In this document: piece after piece, positions 27,392 through 36,341 of the stretch
How the letters are laid out: every line of letters begins with the position of its first letter
Numbering within the stretch: position 1 is the first letter of the stretch
Origin: Pantoea latae
GTDB taxonomy: Bacteria; Pseudomonadota; Gammaproteobacteria; Enterobacterales; Enterobacteriaceae
Length of the DNA stretch: 64,000 nt
Direction: 5' to 3'
NCBI RefSeq assembly: GCF_002077695.1
Contig: NZ_MWUE01000028.1
Span: 38,993 to 102,992, forward strand
The notes under the pieces: generated by a model
The model's database searches: none
Told to the model about the DNA's origin: nothing
The model's input: only the letters and a program-made list of their open reading frames with translations
Translations under genes and position numbers: made by a program

Positions 27392-29839
27392 ATGATGGTT
27401 GTGTCGATCGTTGCGACGCTGGTGCTCATCAGCGCCCTGTTTTATCACCGCGTTTCCCTGGCGGCGAGCAGCGCGATTTTGCTGCTGTGGACCGCCGGCT
27501 GGAGCGCAGCGCACCTCTGGACGCCCTGGCTGCTGCTGCCGCTGGCGCTGATCCTGCTGCCGCTTAACCTCGCTTCGATGCGTCGTTCGCTGTTTTCAAA
27601 GCCGATGCTGCAGCGTTTTCAACAGGTGATGCCGCCGATGTCACGCACGGAGAAAGAGGCGATCGACGCCGGCACCACCTGGTGGGAAGGCGATCTGTTT
27701 CAGGGCAAGCCGGACTGGCAGAAGCTGCATAACTATCCGCAGCCGCGCCTGACGCCACAAGAGCAGGCGTTTCTCGACGGCCCGGTGGAAGAGGCGTGCC
27801 GCATGGCCAACGACTTCGCCATCACCCATGAGATGGCGGATCTGCCGCCGGAGCTGTGGGCATATCTGAAAGAGCAGCGCTTTTTCGCCATGATCATCAA
27901 GAAAGAGTATGGCGGCCTCGAGTTTTCCGCCTACGCGCAGGCGCGCGTGCTGCAAAAGCTGGCGGGCGTCTCCGGCATTCTGGCGATTACCGTCGGCGTG
28001 CCTAACTCGCTCGGCCCAGGGGAACTGCTGCAGCACTACGGCACTGACCAGCAGAAGGATCACTATCTGCCGCGCCTGGCGCGCGGCGACGAAATCCCCT
28101 GTTTCGCCCTGACCAGCCCGGAAGCGGGCTCCGACGCCGGCGCCATCCCCGATACCGGCGTGGTCTGCATGGGCGAGTGGCAGGGCAAGCAGGTGCTGGG
28201 CATGCGCCTGACCTGGAACAAACGCTATATCACGCTGGCGCCGGTGGCGACGGTGCTGGGGCTCGCCTTTAAGCTCTCCGATCCCGATCGCCTGCTGGGC
28301 GACACCGAGTCGCTGGGCATTACCTGCGCGCTGATCCCCACCAGCACGCCGGGCGTTGAAATCGGCAAGCGTCACTTCCCGCTTAACGTGCCGTTCCAGA
28401 ACGGCCCGACGCGCGGCAAGGATATTTTCGTGCCGATCGACTTTATTATCGGCGGGCCGCAGATGGCGGGTCAGGGCTGGAGGATGCTGGTGGAATGTTT
28501 GTCAGTGGGACGCGGCATTACCCTGCCCTCCAATTCCACCGGCAGCCTGAAAAGCGTGGCGCTGGCCACCGGCGCCTATGCGCATATTCGCCGTCAGTTT
28601 AAAGTCTCTATCGGCAAGATGGAGGGCATTGAGGAGCCGCTGGCGCGCATCGCCGGCAACGCCTACGTGATGGACGCCGCAGCAACGCTGATCACCACCG
28701 GCATTATGCAGGGAGAAAAACCGGCGGTGCTGTCGGCAATTGTGAAGTATCACTGCACTCATCGCGGCCAGCGCGCCATTATGGACGCCATGGATATCGC
28801 CGGCGGTAAAGGCATTATGCTCGGTAACAGTAACTTCCTCGCCCGCGCCTATCAGGGCGCGCCGATCGCCATTACGGTGGAAGGCGCCAATATTCTGACG
28901 CGCAGCATGATTATCTTTGGTCAGGGCGCGATCCGCTGTCATCCGTTCGTGCTGAAAGAGATGGCGGCGGCGGCGAGCCAGGATCTCAACGCCTTTGACG
29001 CCGCGCTGTTCAGCCATATCGGCTACGTGGGCAGCAACGCGGTGCGCAGCCTGTGGCTCGGCCTGACGGCGGGACGCAGCAGCGCCGCGCCGACGCGCGA
29101 CGCCACGCGCCGCTACTACCAGCATCTCAACCGCCTGAGCGCCAACCTGGCGCTGCTGTCTGACGTCTCGATGGCGGTGCTGGGCGGCAGCCTGAAGCGA
29201 CGCGAGCGTATTTCGGCGCGTCTGGGCGATGTGCTGAGCCAGCTCTATCTCGCCTCCGCGACGCTGAAGCGCTATGACGACGAAGGACGCCACGAGGCCG
29301 ATCTGCCGCTGGTGCACTGGGGCGTGCAGGATGCGCTGCATCAGGCGGAGCAGGCGATGGAGGATCTGCTGCGCAACTTCCCTAATCGGCTGGCGGCGGG
29401 CGCGCTGCGCATGATGATTTTCGCCGGCGGCACGCACTGTCCGGCGCCGAGCGACCGGCTGGATCACCAGCTGGCGAAGCTGCTACAGCTTCCTTCCGCG
29501 ACCCGTACGCGTCTGGGGCGCGGCCAGTATCTGACGCCGAGCGAGCATAATCCGGCGGGCCAGCTTGAGCAGGCGTTGCAGGAGGTGATGGCGGCGGAGG
29601 CGATCCACGATCGCCTGTGTAAACAGCAGAAGCAGCACTTCTCGTTCACCCGGCTGGACGCGCTGGCGCAGCAGGCGCTGAGCGCGGGCTGGATTGACGC
29701 CGCCGAGGCTGAGGTGCTGACGCGCGCCGAAGCGAGCCGTCTGCGCGCCATTAACGTCGATGAGTTTGCCGCGGATGCGCTGGCGGTGCCGGTGAAGCAG
29801 CCGGCGGTGAAGGCGGCGCGGGAGAGCGAGGCGGCGTAA
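27392..29839 (+). CDS. fadE: Acyl-CoA dehydrogenase FadE
   Basis: The first dehydrogenation of fatty-acid beta-oxidation. The 815 aa compare with 814 in E. coli, much longer than usual acyl-CoA dehydrogenases. Two N-terminal membrane segments (up to about residue 60) are followed by the dehydrogenase domain (CFALTSPEAGSDAGAIPDTG for flavin and substrate, GANILTRSMIIFGQGAIRCH later) and a FadE-specific C-terminal domain. I chose the ATG at 27392 because GGAG ends 8 bases before it. A GTG at 27386 and an ATG at 27395 are alternatives. It converges on mtnK across a palindromic element. Confidence 0.97.
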   Translation: MMVVSIVATLVLISALFYHRVSLAASSAILLLWTAGWSAAHLWTPWLLLPLALILLPLNLASMRRSLFSKPMLQRFQQVMPPMSRTEKEAIDAGTTWWEGDLFQGKPDWQKLHNYPQPRLTPQEQAFLDGPVEEACRMANDFAITHEMADLPPELWAYLKEQRFFAMIIKKEYGGLEFSAYAQARVLQKLAGVSGILAITVGVPNSLGPGELLQHYGTDQQKDHYLPRLARGDEIPCFALTSPEAGSDAGAIPDTGVVCMGEWQGKQVLGMRLTWNKRYITLAPVATVLGLAFKLSDPDRLLGDTESLGITCALIPTSTPGVEIGKRHFPLNVPFQNGPTRGKDIFVPIDFIIGGPQMAGQGWRMLVECLSVGRGITLPSNSTGSLKSVALATGAYAHIRRQFKVSIGKMEGIEEPLARIAGNAYVMDAAATLITTGIMQGEKPAVLSAIVKYHCTHRGQRAIMDAMDIAGGKGIMLGNSNFLARAYQGAPIAITVEGANILTRSMIIFGQGAIRCHPFVLKEMAAAASQDLNAFDAALFSHIGYVGSNAVRSLWLGLTAGRSSAAPTRDATRRYYQHLNRLSANLALLSDVSMAVLGGSLKRRERISARLGDVLSQLYLASATLKRYDDEGRHEADLPLVHWGVQDALHQAEQAMEDLLRNFPNRLAAGALRMMIFAGGTHCPAPSDRLDHQLAKLLQLPSATRTRLGRGQYLTPSEHNPAGQLEQALQEVMAAEAIHDRLCKQQKQHFSFTRLDALAQQALSAGWIDAAEAEVLTRAEASRLRAINVDEFAADALAVPVKQPAVKAARESEAA

Positions 29840-29864
29840 CAGAAAGATTTGCGTGCAAGGAGCG

Positions 29865-29978
29865 CGCGCGGGTGGCATAGCCCGATCGCAAAGACGCAAA
29901 AAGCGGCATCCTTGCCAGCTCGGCCCACGCCATCCATGGCGTGGGACGCTTTGCTCTTCGGTCTATGCCACCCGCGCG
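29865..29978 (+). repeat. Palindromic intergenic element, copy 3
   Basis: Lies between converging fadE and mtnK. Outer arms of 21 bases (29865-29885 and 29958-29978) pair with one mismatch, at the same place as in the copy at 23.6 kb. The core TCGCAAAGACGC...GGCATCC...AGCTCGG is followed by a perfect 9-bp hairpin (CCCACGCCA, loop TCCA, TGGCGTGGG at 29924-29945) and GACGCTTTGCTCTTCGG. Arms and inner stem differ in sequence from the other copies but remain paired, while the core is nearly the same. Confidence 0.85.
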
Positions 29979-30021
29979 TTGAACATGTGTGCGGCCTGTG
30001 AAATGAGACCTCTGCCAGCCC

Positions 30022-31221
30022 TTACCCCGCCTGCCGAATACGCGCGAGCAGCGCCTCGGCATCCTCCACATGATCCGCCGCCAGAATCAGCGTGCGGCCC
30101 AGCGTAATGCAGCTGCGGATGCACTCGGTGCGCATCGCCTCATCCTTAATCAGCTTCATATCCGCCACGTGCGACATGCCGACGGTGCGGCGGATCAGCT
30201 CGGTGCCGCAGTAGCCGATGGTGTCAGCCCACACCTTGCGCAGAAACGCCTGCGCATAGCCGGGATACGCCAGCGCCACGTCCGCGGTTTTCTCCTGCGC
30301 CAGCGCCAGGAAACGCGCAGCAAAGGTATTCCACACCTCGCGCACGTCGTTAAGGCGACGCTCGCGACCTTCCGCCGCCTCGCGCGGGGCCAGCAGCCCC
30401 GGCAGACCGCAGTAGTTGATCAGCAGGTTGCCGAGCGCGGTGCCGACGTCAAAACCGATGGGGCCAAAATAGCCGAACTCCGCATCAATCGCCTTCAGGC
30501 TGTTGTCGGCGACGAAGATCGAGCCGCTGTGAATATCACCGTGCAGCAGCGCTTCGGCGTGGGCGAAAAAGCGGTGTTTTAGCCCTGCGACGGCGACGCG
30601 CAGCGCCTCGTCGTCGCGCAGGCTGGCGACCAGCGGCTCCAGCGCCGCCGGATAGCTGTTGCGCTCGTGGTCGGTATAGGGATCGTTAAAGAAGAGATCT
30701 TCGGTGATCTCGCACATCTCCGGGTTGATAAAGCGCGCCACCTCCGCCTTTTTCTTATGCGGATGCAGCACGAAATCAGAGGTGTGAAACAGCGTCTGCG
30801 CCAGATATTCGCCCAGCTGCGCCGCCGCCTGCGGATAGTACGCGCCCTTCACCAGCTCGCCGCGCCAGATACGGTGGCTGGAGAGATCCTCCATCACCAT
30901 CACCGCCAGCGTCTCGTCGTAGTGCGTCACCTTCACGGTGTGCTGCGGACAATATTTGTAGTGCTCGACCAGGGTTTGCGCCTCGAGCCGCGCGCGATCC
31001 AGCGTCAGCGGCCAGGACTCGCCGACGCAGCGCACGTAAGGCAGCGCCTGCTTGACGATAACCCGGCTGTGGCCCTGCCGATCGAAAATCTTAAACACCA
31101 GGTTGAGATTGCCATCACCAATCTCTTGCGCCTCGACCAGCGCAGCGGGATCCTCCACGCCGCCAAAGGCGCGGGCATATTCAACGGCGTCCGCCGCGGT
31201 GAAGGTACGGTATTGCGACAT
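30022..31221 (-). CDS. mtnK: 5-methylthioribose kinase MtnK
   Basis: Phosphorylates methylthioribose, the product of MTA nucleosidase, to enter methionine salvage. The 399 aa match the Klebsiella-type enzyme. The ATP and substrate motifs are EIGDGNLNLVFKIFD, HGDIHSGSIFV (catalytic loop) and IDAEFGYFGPIGFD. I chose the ATG at 31221 (MSQYRTFTA), matching the family N-terminus, over an in-frame ATG two codons upstream. It is divergent from mtnA with a MetJ box array between them. Confidence 0.96.
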   Translation of the reverse strand: MSQYRTFTAADAVEYARAFGGVEDPAALVEAQEIGDGNLNLVFKIFDRQGHSRVIVKQALPYVRCVGESWPLTLDRARLEAQTLVEHYKYCPQHTVKVTHYDETLAVMVMEDLSSHRIWRGELVKGAYYPQAAAQLGEYLAQTLFHTSDFVLHPHKKKAEVARFINPEMCEITEDLFFNDPYTDHERNSYPAALEPLVASLRDDEALRVAVAGLKHRFFAHAEALLHGDIHSGSIFVADNSLKAIDAEFGYFGPIGFDVGTALGNLLINYCGLPGLLAPREAAEGRERRLNDVREVWNTFAARFLALAQEKTADVALAYPGYAQAFLRKVWADTIGYCGTELIRRTVGMSHVADMKLIKDEAMRTECIRSCITLGRTLILAADHVEDAEALLARIRQAG

Positions 31222-31279
31222 TGCCATCTCTCTCCAACACAAGTCTCTGAATCGAAAACCCCGCCACGGCAGGCTAATA

Positions 31280-31303
31280 AGCCGTTCAGACGTCTATACA
31301 TCC
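31280..31303. promoter_or_regulatory. MetJ operator between mtnK and mtnA
   Basis: A perfect met box AGACGTCT (31288-31295) is flanked in 8-bp register by weaker boxes AGCCGTTC and ATACATCC (5 of 8 each). MetJ dimers bind such tandem boxes with S-adenosylmethionine. The site can serve both divergent genes. Confidence 0.8.
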
Positions 31304-31357
31304 GTTCCGCATGTTGGCACAATACGCAATAACAACGCAACAGGGATTTCACAGACA

Positions 31358-32377
31358 ATGCAAACACTCCGCACCACCAGCTTACAGGTTCGTGACAATC
31401 AGCTCTGGATCCTCGATCAGCAGGCGCTGCCGCAGCAAAAAAACTGGCTGCCGGCGCACGATGTGGCGCAGCTGGTTGGGCATATTCACGCCCTGCGCGT
31501 GCGCGGCGCGCCGCTGATTGGCCTTTCCGCCTCGCTGCTGCTGGCGCTGCTGGCCGAGGCGGGCGCCAGCCGCGACGCGCTGAGCCAGGCGCTGGAGGTG
31601 CTGCGCGCCGCGCGTCCGACGGCGGTCAACCTGATGAATAACCTGGACCGCATGAAGCTGGCGCTGGCGCAGCCCGATTTCGTTGCCGCGCTCAGCCAGG
31701 AGGCGCTGCGTCTGGTGGAGGAAGATCGCCAGCTGTGCGACAGCATCGCCGAGGCGGGCAGCGCGCTGGTGCAGCCCGAAAGCCGCCTGCTGACCCACTG
31801 CAACACCGGCGGGCTGGCAACGGCGGGCGTCGGCACCGCGCTGGGGGTCATTGCTCGCGCGCATCAGCAGGGCAAGGTGGCGAGCGTCTGGGTGGATGAG
31901 ACGCGCCCGCTGCTGCAGGGCGGACGGTTAACCGCCTGGGAGCTAGGCGAGTTGGCGATCCCCTATCGGCTGATCGCCGATGCGATGGCGGCCAGCCTGA
32001 TGGCGAGCGGCCAGGTCGACGCCATCTGGGTCGGCGCGGACCGCATCGCGGCCAACGGCGACGTGGCGAATAAAATCGGCACCTACAGCCTGGCGGTGCT
32101 GGCGCGCTACCATCAAATCCCCTTCTACGTCGCCGCGCCGCACACCACGCTGGATCGCCAGTGCGCCAGCGGCCGCGATATTCCTATCGAGCAGCGCGCC
32201 GCCAGCGAAGTAACCGGCGTGGCGGGCAGCTTCGGCAGCGTGCAGTGGGCACCGGAGAATGCGGCGGTCTACAACCCGGCGTTCGACGTGACGCCTGCGG
32301 CGCTGATCAGCGGCTGGGTGCTGGATACCGGCGTGGTGACGCCTGAAGCGGTGGCGGCGGGCGTGTTTCAGCCTTAG
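31358..32377 (+). CDS. mtnA: Methylthioribose-1-phosphate isomerase MtnA
   Basis: Converts methylthioribose-1-phosphate to methylthioribulose-1-phosphate. The 339 aa belong to the eIF2B-like aldose-phosphate isomerase family: RVRGAPLIG near the N-terminus, THCNTGGLATAGVGTALGV with the catalytic Cys, and IWVGADRIAANGDVANKIGT with the catalytic Asp. I chose the ATG at 31358 (MQTLRTTSLQVRD), since the longer frame upstream runs back through the mtnK coding region. It converges on mtnD across a perfect 8-bp hairpin (32380-32398). Confidence 0.96.
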   Translation: MQTLRTTSLQVRDNQLWILDQQALPQQKNWLPAHDVAQLVGHIHALRVRGAPLIGLSASLLLALLAEAGASRDALSQALEVLRAARPTAVNLMNNLDRMKLALAQPDFVAALSQEALRLVEEDRQLCDSIAEAGSALVQPESRLLTHCNTGGLATAGVGTALGVIARAHQQGKVASVWVDETRPLLQGGRLTAWELGELAIPYRLIADAMAASLMASGQVDAIWVGADRIAANGDVANKIGTYSLAVLARYHQIPFYVAAPHTTLDRQCASGRDIPIEQRAASEVTGVAGSFGSVQWAPENAAVYNPAFDVTPAALISGWVLDTGVVTPEAVAAGVFQP

Positions 32378-32406
32378 TCGGGCGCGCGACGCGCGCCCTG
32401 ATGGCA

Positions 32407-32949
32407 TTACGGCAGGCGCGGATAGGCGTCGGCGATGGCATCGCCGGTAAAGTGCGCCACCCAGCCCTCCTGATTATCGAAGATGCGGATGGCGGTGAAG
32501 TTCGGCGAGGATCCCATATCGAACCAGTGCGGCGTGCCCGCCGGCACTGAGATCAGATCGTTTTTCTCACACAGGATCTGATAGACCTGGCCGTCGAGAT
32601 GCAGGCAGAACAGGCCCGCGCCTTCGACAAAGAACCGCACCTCATCTTCGCCGTGGGTGTGCTCGGAGAGAAACTTCTCGCGCAGCGTCTCTTTTTGCGG
32701 GTGGTCGGCGCGCATGCTGATCACGTCCCAGCTCTGATAGCCCTTCTCCGCCACCAGCCGATCGATGGCGTGCTGATAAGCCTCGATCACGTCGGCAGGC
32801 TGGGGATTGTCGCCTAAGTCGCGATCCGCCGCCCAGCGCTCAAAGCGCACATTTTTTGCATTCAGCCGCTCGCGGATCATCTCCGCATCGGTACTGTGCC
32901 ACACCGGCAGCGTGGCTTCGGTATCGGTAAAAATGGTCAATGCACTCAT
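32407..32949 (-). CDS. mtnD: Acireductone dioxygenase MtnD
   Basis: Oxidises acireductone to 2-keto-4-methylthiobutyrate and formate (iron form) or, with nickel, to an off-pathway product releasing CO. The 180 aa form a cupin with metal ligands in EHTHGEDEVRFFVEG (His, His, Glu) and VPAGTPHWFDMG (His). The start at 32949 (MSALTIFTD) overlaps the mtnC stop by four bases, and the frame upstream of it is only mtnC in another phase. It is the last gene of mtnB-mtnC-mtnD. Confidence 0.97.
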   Translation of the reverse strand: MSALTIFTDTEATLPVWHSTDAEMIRERLNAKNVRFERWAADRDLGDNPQPADVIEAYQHAIDRLVAEKGYQSWDVISMRADHPQKETLREKFLSEHTHGEDEVRFFVEGAGLFCLHLDGQVYQILCEKNDLISVPAGTPHWFDMGSSPNFTAIRIFDNQEGWVAHFTGDAIADAYPRLP

Positions 32950-33623
32950 GCTAAAACGACTCCCGAAAAGGTGTTCACCGGATGATGGCGGCTGTCGCTG
33001 TCTGCGGGGCCGCGAATTAACTGCACGGTATTCCATCCGGCTTCCGCTGCCGCATCCAGCTCCTGACGAATGTCGGAGAGGAACAGCAGCTGCTCAGCGG
33101 GCAGGCCGGTTTGGTCGGCGATAGTGCGGTAGGAAGCGACCTCGCGCTTGGCACCAACGCGCGTGTCGAAATAGCCGCTAAACAGGTCCGTAATATCACC
33201 TTCATCACTGTAGCCAAATAACAGTTTTTGCGCCGCTACCGAACCGGAAGAATAGACGTAGAGCTGAATGCCCTGCTCGCGCCAGGCGCGCAGCGCGGGC
33301 AGCACGTCAGGATAGAGATGGCCGGTAAAACGGCCGTTGACGTAGCCGTCGCGCCAGATCATCCCCTGCAGCGCTTTCAGACCGGTGGATTTGCGATCCT
33401 CATCCATAAAGCCCAGCAGGATCTGCGTCAGCGCGGCGAGATCGGCGTCGGGCTGCTGCGCCTCCGCGCGCACCGCGTCGAGCGCGGCGCGGACCTCGGG
33501 CTGATGCTGCTGCGCGCGGATAAACGCGGCGAGATGCTGGCGCGCGTAGGGAAAAAGCACCTCATGCACGAAGCGAATATCGCTGGTGGTGCCTTCAATA
33601 TCGGTAACAATGGCGCGGATCAT
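32946..33623 (-). CDS. mtnC: Enolase-phosphatase MtnC
   Basis: A bifunctional HAD-family enzyme that enolises and dephosphorylates 2,3-diketo-5-methylthiopentyl-1-phosphate to acireductone. The 225 aa carry the HAD motifs IVTDIEGTTSD (the nucleophile Asp is followed by Glu where typical HADs have Asp, as in the family), VYSSGSVAAQKLLFG and FLSDIRQELDAA. It starts at 33623 with an ATGA overlap of the mtnB stop. Confidence 0.97.
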   Translation of the reverse strand: MIRAIVTDIEGTTSDIRFVHEVLFPYARQHLAAFIRAQQHQPEVRAALDAVRAEAQQPDADLAALTQILLGFMDEDRKSTGLKALQGMIWRDGYVNGRFTGHLYPDVLPALRAWREQGIQLYVYSSGSVAAQKLLFGYSDEGDITDLFSGYFDTRVGAKREVASYRTIADQTGLPAEQLLFLSDIRQELDAAAEAGWNTVQLIRGPADSDSRHHPVNTFSGVVLA

Positions 33624-34234
33624 TGGGCCTCCAGCAGGCGACGTTGACGTTCGCATTCAAATAAAAACTCCAGACCTTCCAGATGGCGACGCGCTTCATT
33701 CACGTCCTGGCCCCAGCAGGTTAAGCCGTGGCCGCGCAGCAGAAAACCGTAGCGGAACGGCGTTTCCGCGGCGTATGCCTCAATGCGTCGCGCCAGCGCG
33801 TCGATATCCTGGTCGTTATCGAACAGCGGGATCGCCACGGCGTCGAGATGGCTGCGCTGGCCCGCCAGCGACTTCTGCATCTCGTAGCCCGCCAGCCGCA
33901 GCGCACTGCCTTTTTCCACGCGCGACAGCACGGTGGCGTTGACCGTATGCGTGTGCAGCACCGCGCCCGCCTCGGGAAACAGCCGGTAAATCAGCGTGTG
34001 CAACCCGGTTTCCGCCGAGGGTTTGCGCCCGGACGGTGCGCGGTTGGTGGCGATCTCCACCTGAATAAAGTCGTCGCGCGTCAGGCTGCCTTTATCCTTA
34101 CCCGACTCGCTGAGCAGGCAGAAGCGGGCATCTTCGCGAACCGACATATTGCCGCCGGTGGCGGGCGCCCAGCCTTTGGCGCCGATCCAGTGGCAGGCCG
34201 CCACCAGCTGGTCGAGCGGAGAGTGTTCAGACAT
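33620..34234 (-). CDS. mtnB: Methylthioribulose-1-phosphate dehydratase MtnB
   Basis: Dehydrates methylthioribulose-1-phosphate. The 204 aa are a class II aldolase/adducin fold with zinc ligands in VLHTHTVNATVLS (His-x-His) and LLRGHGLTCWG (His). GWAPATGGNMSVRED is typical of the family. It is the first gene of mtnBCD, divergent from mtnE, with met boxes in between. Confidence 0.97.
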   Translation of the reverse strand: MSEHSPLDQLVAACHWIGAKGWAPATGGNMSVREDARFCLLSESGKDKGSLTRDDFIQVEIATNRAPSGRKPSAETGLHTLIYRLFPEAGAVLHTHTVNATVLSRVEKGSALRLAGYEMQKSLAGQRSHLDAVAIPLFDNDQDIDALARRIEAYAAETPFRYGFLLRGHGLTCWGQDVNEARRHLEGLEFLFECERQRRLLEAQ

Positions 34235-34264
34235 AGCGTTTCGGGCATCCTGTAGGTGGGTTTT

Positions 34265-34280
34265 AGACGTCTAAGCGTCT
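34265..34280. promoter_or_regulatory. MetJ operator between mtnB and mtnE
   Basis: A perfect met box AGACGTCT (34265-34272) is followed directly by AAGCGTCT (6 of 8), in 8-bp register, between the divergent mtnB and mtnE genes. Confidence 0.8.
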
Positions 34281-34365
34281 CGATTGCCAAATATTAACAT
34301 CCTGTTTATAGTGGCTTCAACAAGGGGTTACTCCGCAATGACATTCGCGCTTAAGGCCATTAACC

Positions 34366-35526
34366 ATGACGCAGCCCAACCTGACGCCGGAGAGCAAGCT
34401 TCCCGCCCTCGGCACCACCATTTTTACCCAGATGAGCGCACTGGCGCAGCAGCATAACGCCATCAACCTGTCGCAAGGCTTTCCCGATTTCGACGGCCCG
34501 CGCTATCTGCAGGCGCGCCTGGCGCATCACGTTAGCGAGGGCGCGAACCAGTATGCGCCGATGACCGGCGCGCTGCCGATGCGCGAGGCGATCGCCGAGA
34601 AAACCGCCGAGCTGTACGGCTATCGCCCCGACGTCAACAGCGACATCACCGTGACCGCCGGCGCGACCGAAGCGCTCTATGCGGCGATCACCGCGCTGGT
34701 GCGGCCGGGCGACGAGGTGATCTGCTTCGACCCGAGCTACGACAGCTATGCGCCCGCCGTGGAGCTGTCGGGCGGCGTGCTGAAACGCATCGCGCTGCAG
34801 CCGCCCGGTTTTCGCGTCGACTGGAAGGCGTTCGCCGCGCTGCTCTCCAGCAAAACCCGCCTGGTGATCCTCAATACGCCGCACAATCCTTCCGCCACCG
34901 TCTGGCGCAGCGCCGATTTCGCCGCGCTGTGGCAGGCGATCGCCGAGCAGGAGATCTACGTGCTGAGCGACGAGGTCTATGAGCATATCTGCTTCGACGA
35001 GGCGGGCCACGCCAGCGTGCTGGCGCATCCGCAGCTGCGTCAGCGCGCCGTCACCGTCTCCTCGTTCGGCAAAACCTTTCATATGACCGGCTGGAAGGTG
35101 GGCTACAGCGTCGCGCCCGCCGCTATCAGCGCCGAGATCCGCAAGGTGCATCAGTATCTGACCTTCTCGGTCAATACCCCGGCCCAGCTGGCGATCGCCG
35201 ATATGCTGCGCCACGAGCCGTCGCACTACCGCGAACTCTCCGCCTTTTACCGCGCGCGCCGCGACCGGCTGGCGCAGGCGCTGGAGCAGAGCCGCTTCAA
35301 GGTGCTGCCGTGCGAAGGCACCTACTTTTTACTGGCGGACTACAGCGCCATCTCCGATCTCGACGACGTCAGCTTCTGCCAGTGGCTGACCAAAGAGGTG
35401 GGCGTGGCGGCGATCCCGCTGTCGGTGTTCTGCGCCGGGCCGTTTCCGCACAGGCTGATCCGCCTCTGCTTCGCCAAACAGGAGGCGACGCTCGACGCCG
35501 CTGCGGAGCGCTTATGTCAGATTTAA
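34366..35526 (+). CDS. mtnE: Methionine (glutamine-dependent) aminotransferase MtnE / YbdL
   Basis: A PLP aminotransferase that makes methionine from 2-keto-4-methylthiobutyrate, the last salvage step. The 386 aa equal E. coli YbdL. The PLP lysine lies in SSFGKTFHMTGWKVGY, and NTPHNPSATVW and LSDEVYEHICFD are typical class I features. Substrate preference for glutamine is family knowledge, and the adjacent omega-amidase fits it. The stop overlaps the yafV start by 13 bases, so the two are co-translated. No strong Shine-Dalgarno sequence precedes the ATG. Confidence 0.93.
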   Translation: MTQPNLTPESKLPALGTTIFTQMSALAQQHNAINLSQGFPDFDGPRYLQARLAHHVSEGANQYAPMTGALPMREAIAEKTAELYGYRPDVNSDITVTAGATEALYAAITALVRPGDEVICFDPSYDSYAPAVELSGGVLKRIALQPPGFRVDWKAFAALLSSKTRLVILNTPHNPSATVWRSADFAALWQAIAEQEIYVLSDEVYEHICFDEAGHASVLAHPQLRQRAVTVSSFGKTFHMTGWKVGYSVAPAAISAEIRKVHQYLTFSVNTPAQLAIADMLRHEPSHYRELSAFYRARRDRLAQALEQSRFKVLPCEGTYFLLADYSAISDLDDVSFCQWLTKEVGVAAIPLSVFCAGPFPHRLIRLCFAKQEATLDAAAERLCQI

Positions 35527-36284
35527 ACATCACGGTTTTACAGGAAACCCTGCACTGGATGGACGGCGAGGCGAACCTGCGCCACTTCGACGGTGTGCTT
35601 GAGGGCATTACGGGCCGCGATCTGATTCTGCTGCCGGAGATGTTCACCACCGGCTTCGCTATGGAGGCGGCGCAGCGCTCGCTGCCGCAGGCGCAGGTGG
35701 TGGAGTGGCTGCATAAACACGCCGCGGCGAGCGACGCGCTGGTAGGCGGCAGCGCGGCGATCCAGACCGAGAAAGGCGCGGTGAATCGCTTCCTGCTGGT
35801 AGAGCCGGACGGCACGCTGCATCAGTATGACAAGCGCCACCTGTTCCGCATGGCGGACGAGCATCATCACTATCTGCCGGGCGAAGCGCGCGCGGTGCTA
35901 CAGTGGCGCGGCTGGCGCATCCTGCCGCAGATCTGCTACGACCTGCGCTTCCCGGTCTTCTCCCGCAACCGCGACGACTACGATCTGGCGCTCTACGTGG
36001 CGAACTGGCCGGCGCCGCGCGCCCTGCACTGGCAGGCGCTGCTGCTGGCGCGCGCCATTGAGAATCAGGCCTATGTTGCGGGCTGCAACCGCGTCGGCAG
36101 CGACGGCAATCAGCATCACTACAGCGGCGACAGCCAGATTATTTCGCCGCAGGGCGAGATCCTCAGCGCCGCCCAGCCCGGCGCGCAGGCGCGGCTGGAC
36201 GCGACGCTGTCGCTGGACACGCTGACCGCCTATCGCGAGCGCTTTCCGGCGTGGCGCGACGGCGATGCCTTTACGCTGAGCTAG
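35514..36284 (+). CDS. yafV: Omega-amidase YafV (MtnU-type)
   Basis: A nitrilase-superfamily amidase of 256 aa, the length of E. coli YafV. The Glu-Lys-Cys triad is visible: LPEMFTTGF (Glu), YDKRHLF (Lys) and ICYDLRFPVF (Cys). It hydrolyses 2-ketoglutaramate, the product left when glutamine is the amino donor for MtnE, which draws the transamination forward. In E. coli yafV stands alone near fadE. Here it is joined to mtnE. Confidence 0.93.
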   Translation: MSDLNITVLQETLHWMDGEANLRHFDGVLEGITGRDLILLPEMFTTGFAMEAAQRSLPQAQVVEWLHKHAAASDALVGGSAAIQTEKGAVNRFLLVEPDGTLHQYDKRHLFRMADEHHHYLPGEARAVLQWRGWRILPQICYDLRFPVFSRNRDDYDLALYVANWPAPRALHWQALLLARAIENQAYVAGCNRVGSDGNQHHYSGDSQIISPQGEILSAAQPGAQARLDATLSLDTLTAYRERFPAWRDGDAFTLS

Positions 36285-36290
36285 CGCCGG

Positions 36291-36338
36291 GCAAAAAAAA
36301 GCCGCAGCGGACAGGCTGCGGCTTTCTCTTTTTTTACC
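36291..36338. terminator. Bidirectional terminator between yafV and katG
   Basis: A 10-bp stem (AAAGCCGCAG 36298-36307 with CTGCGGCTTT 36316-36325) has an A-run on the left and a T-run on the right, so it can end both the yafV and the katG transcripts. Confidence 0.9.
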
Positions 36339-36341
36339 CGA

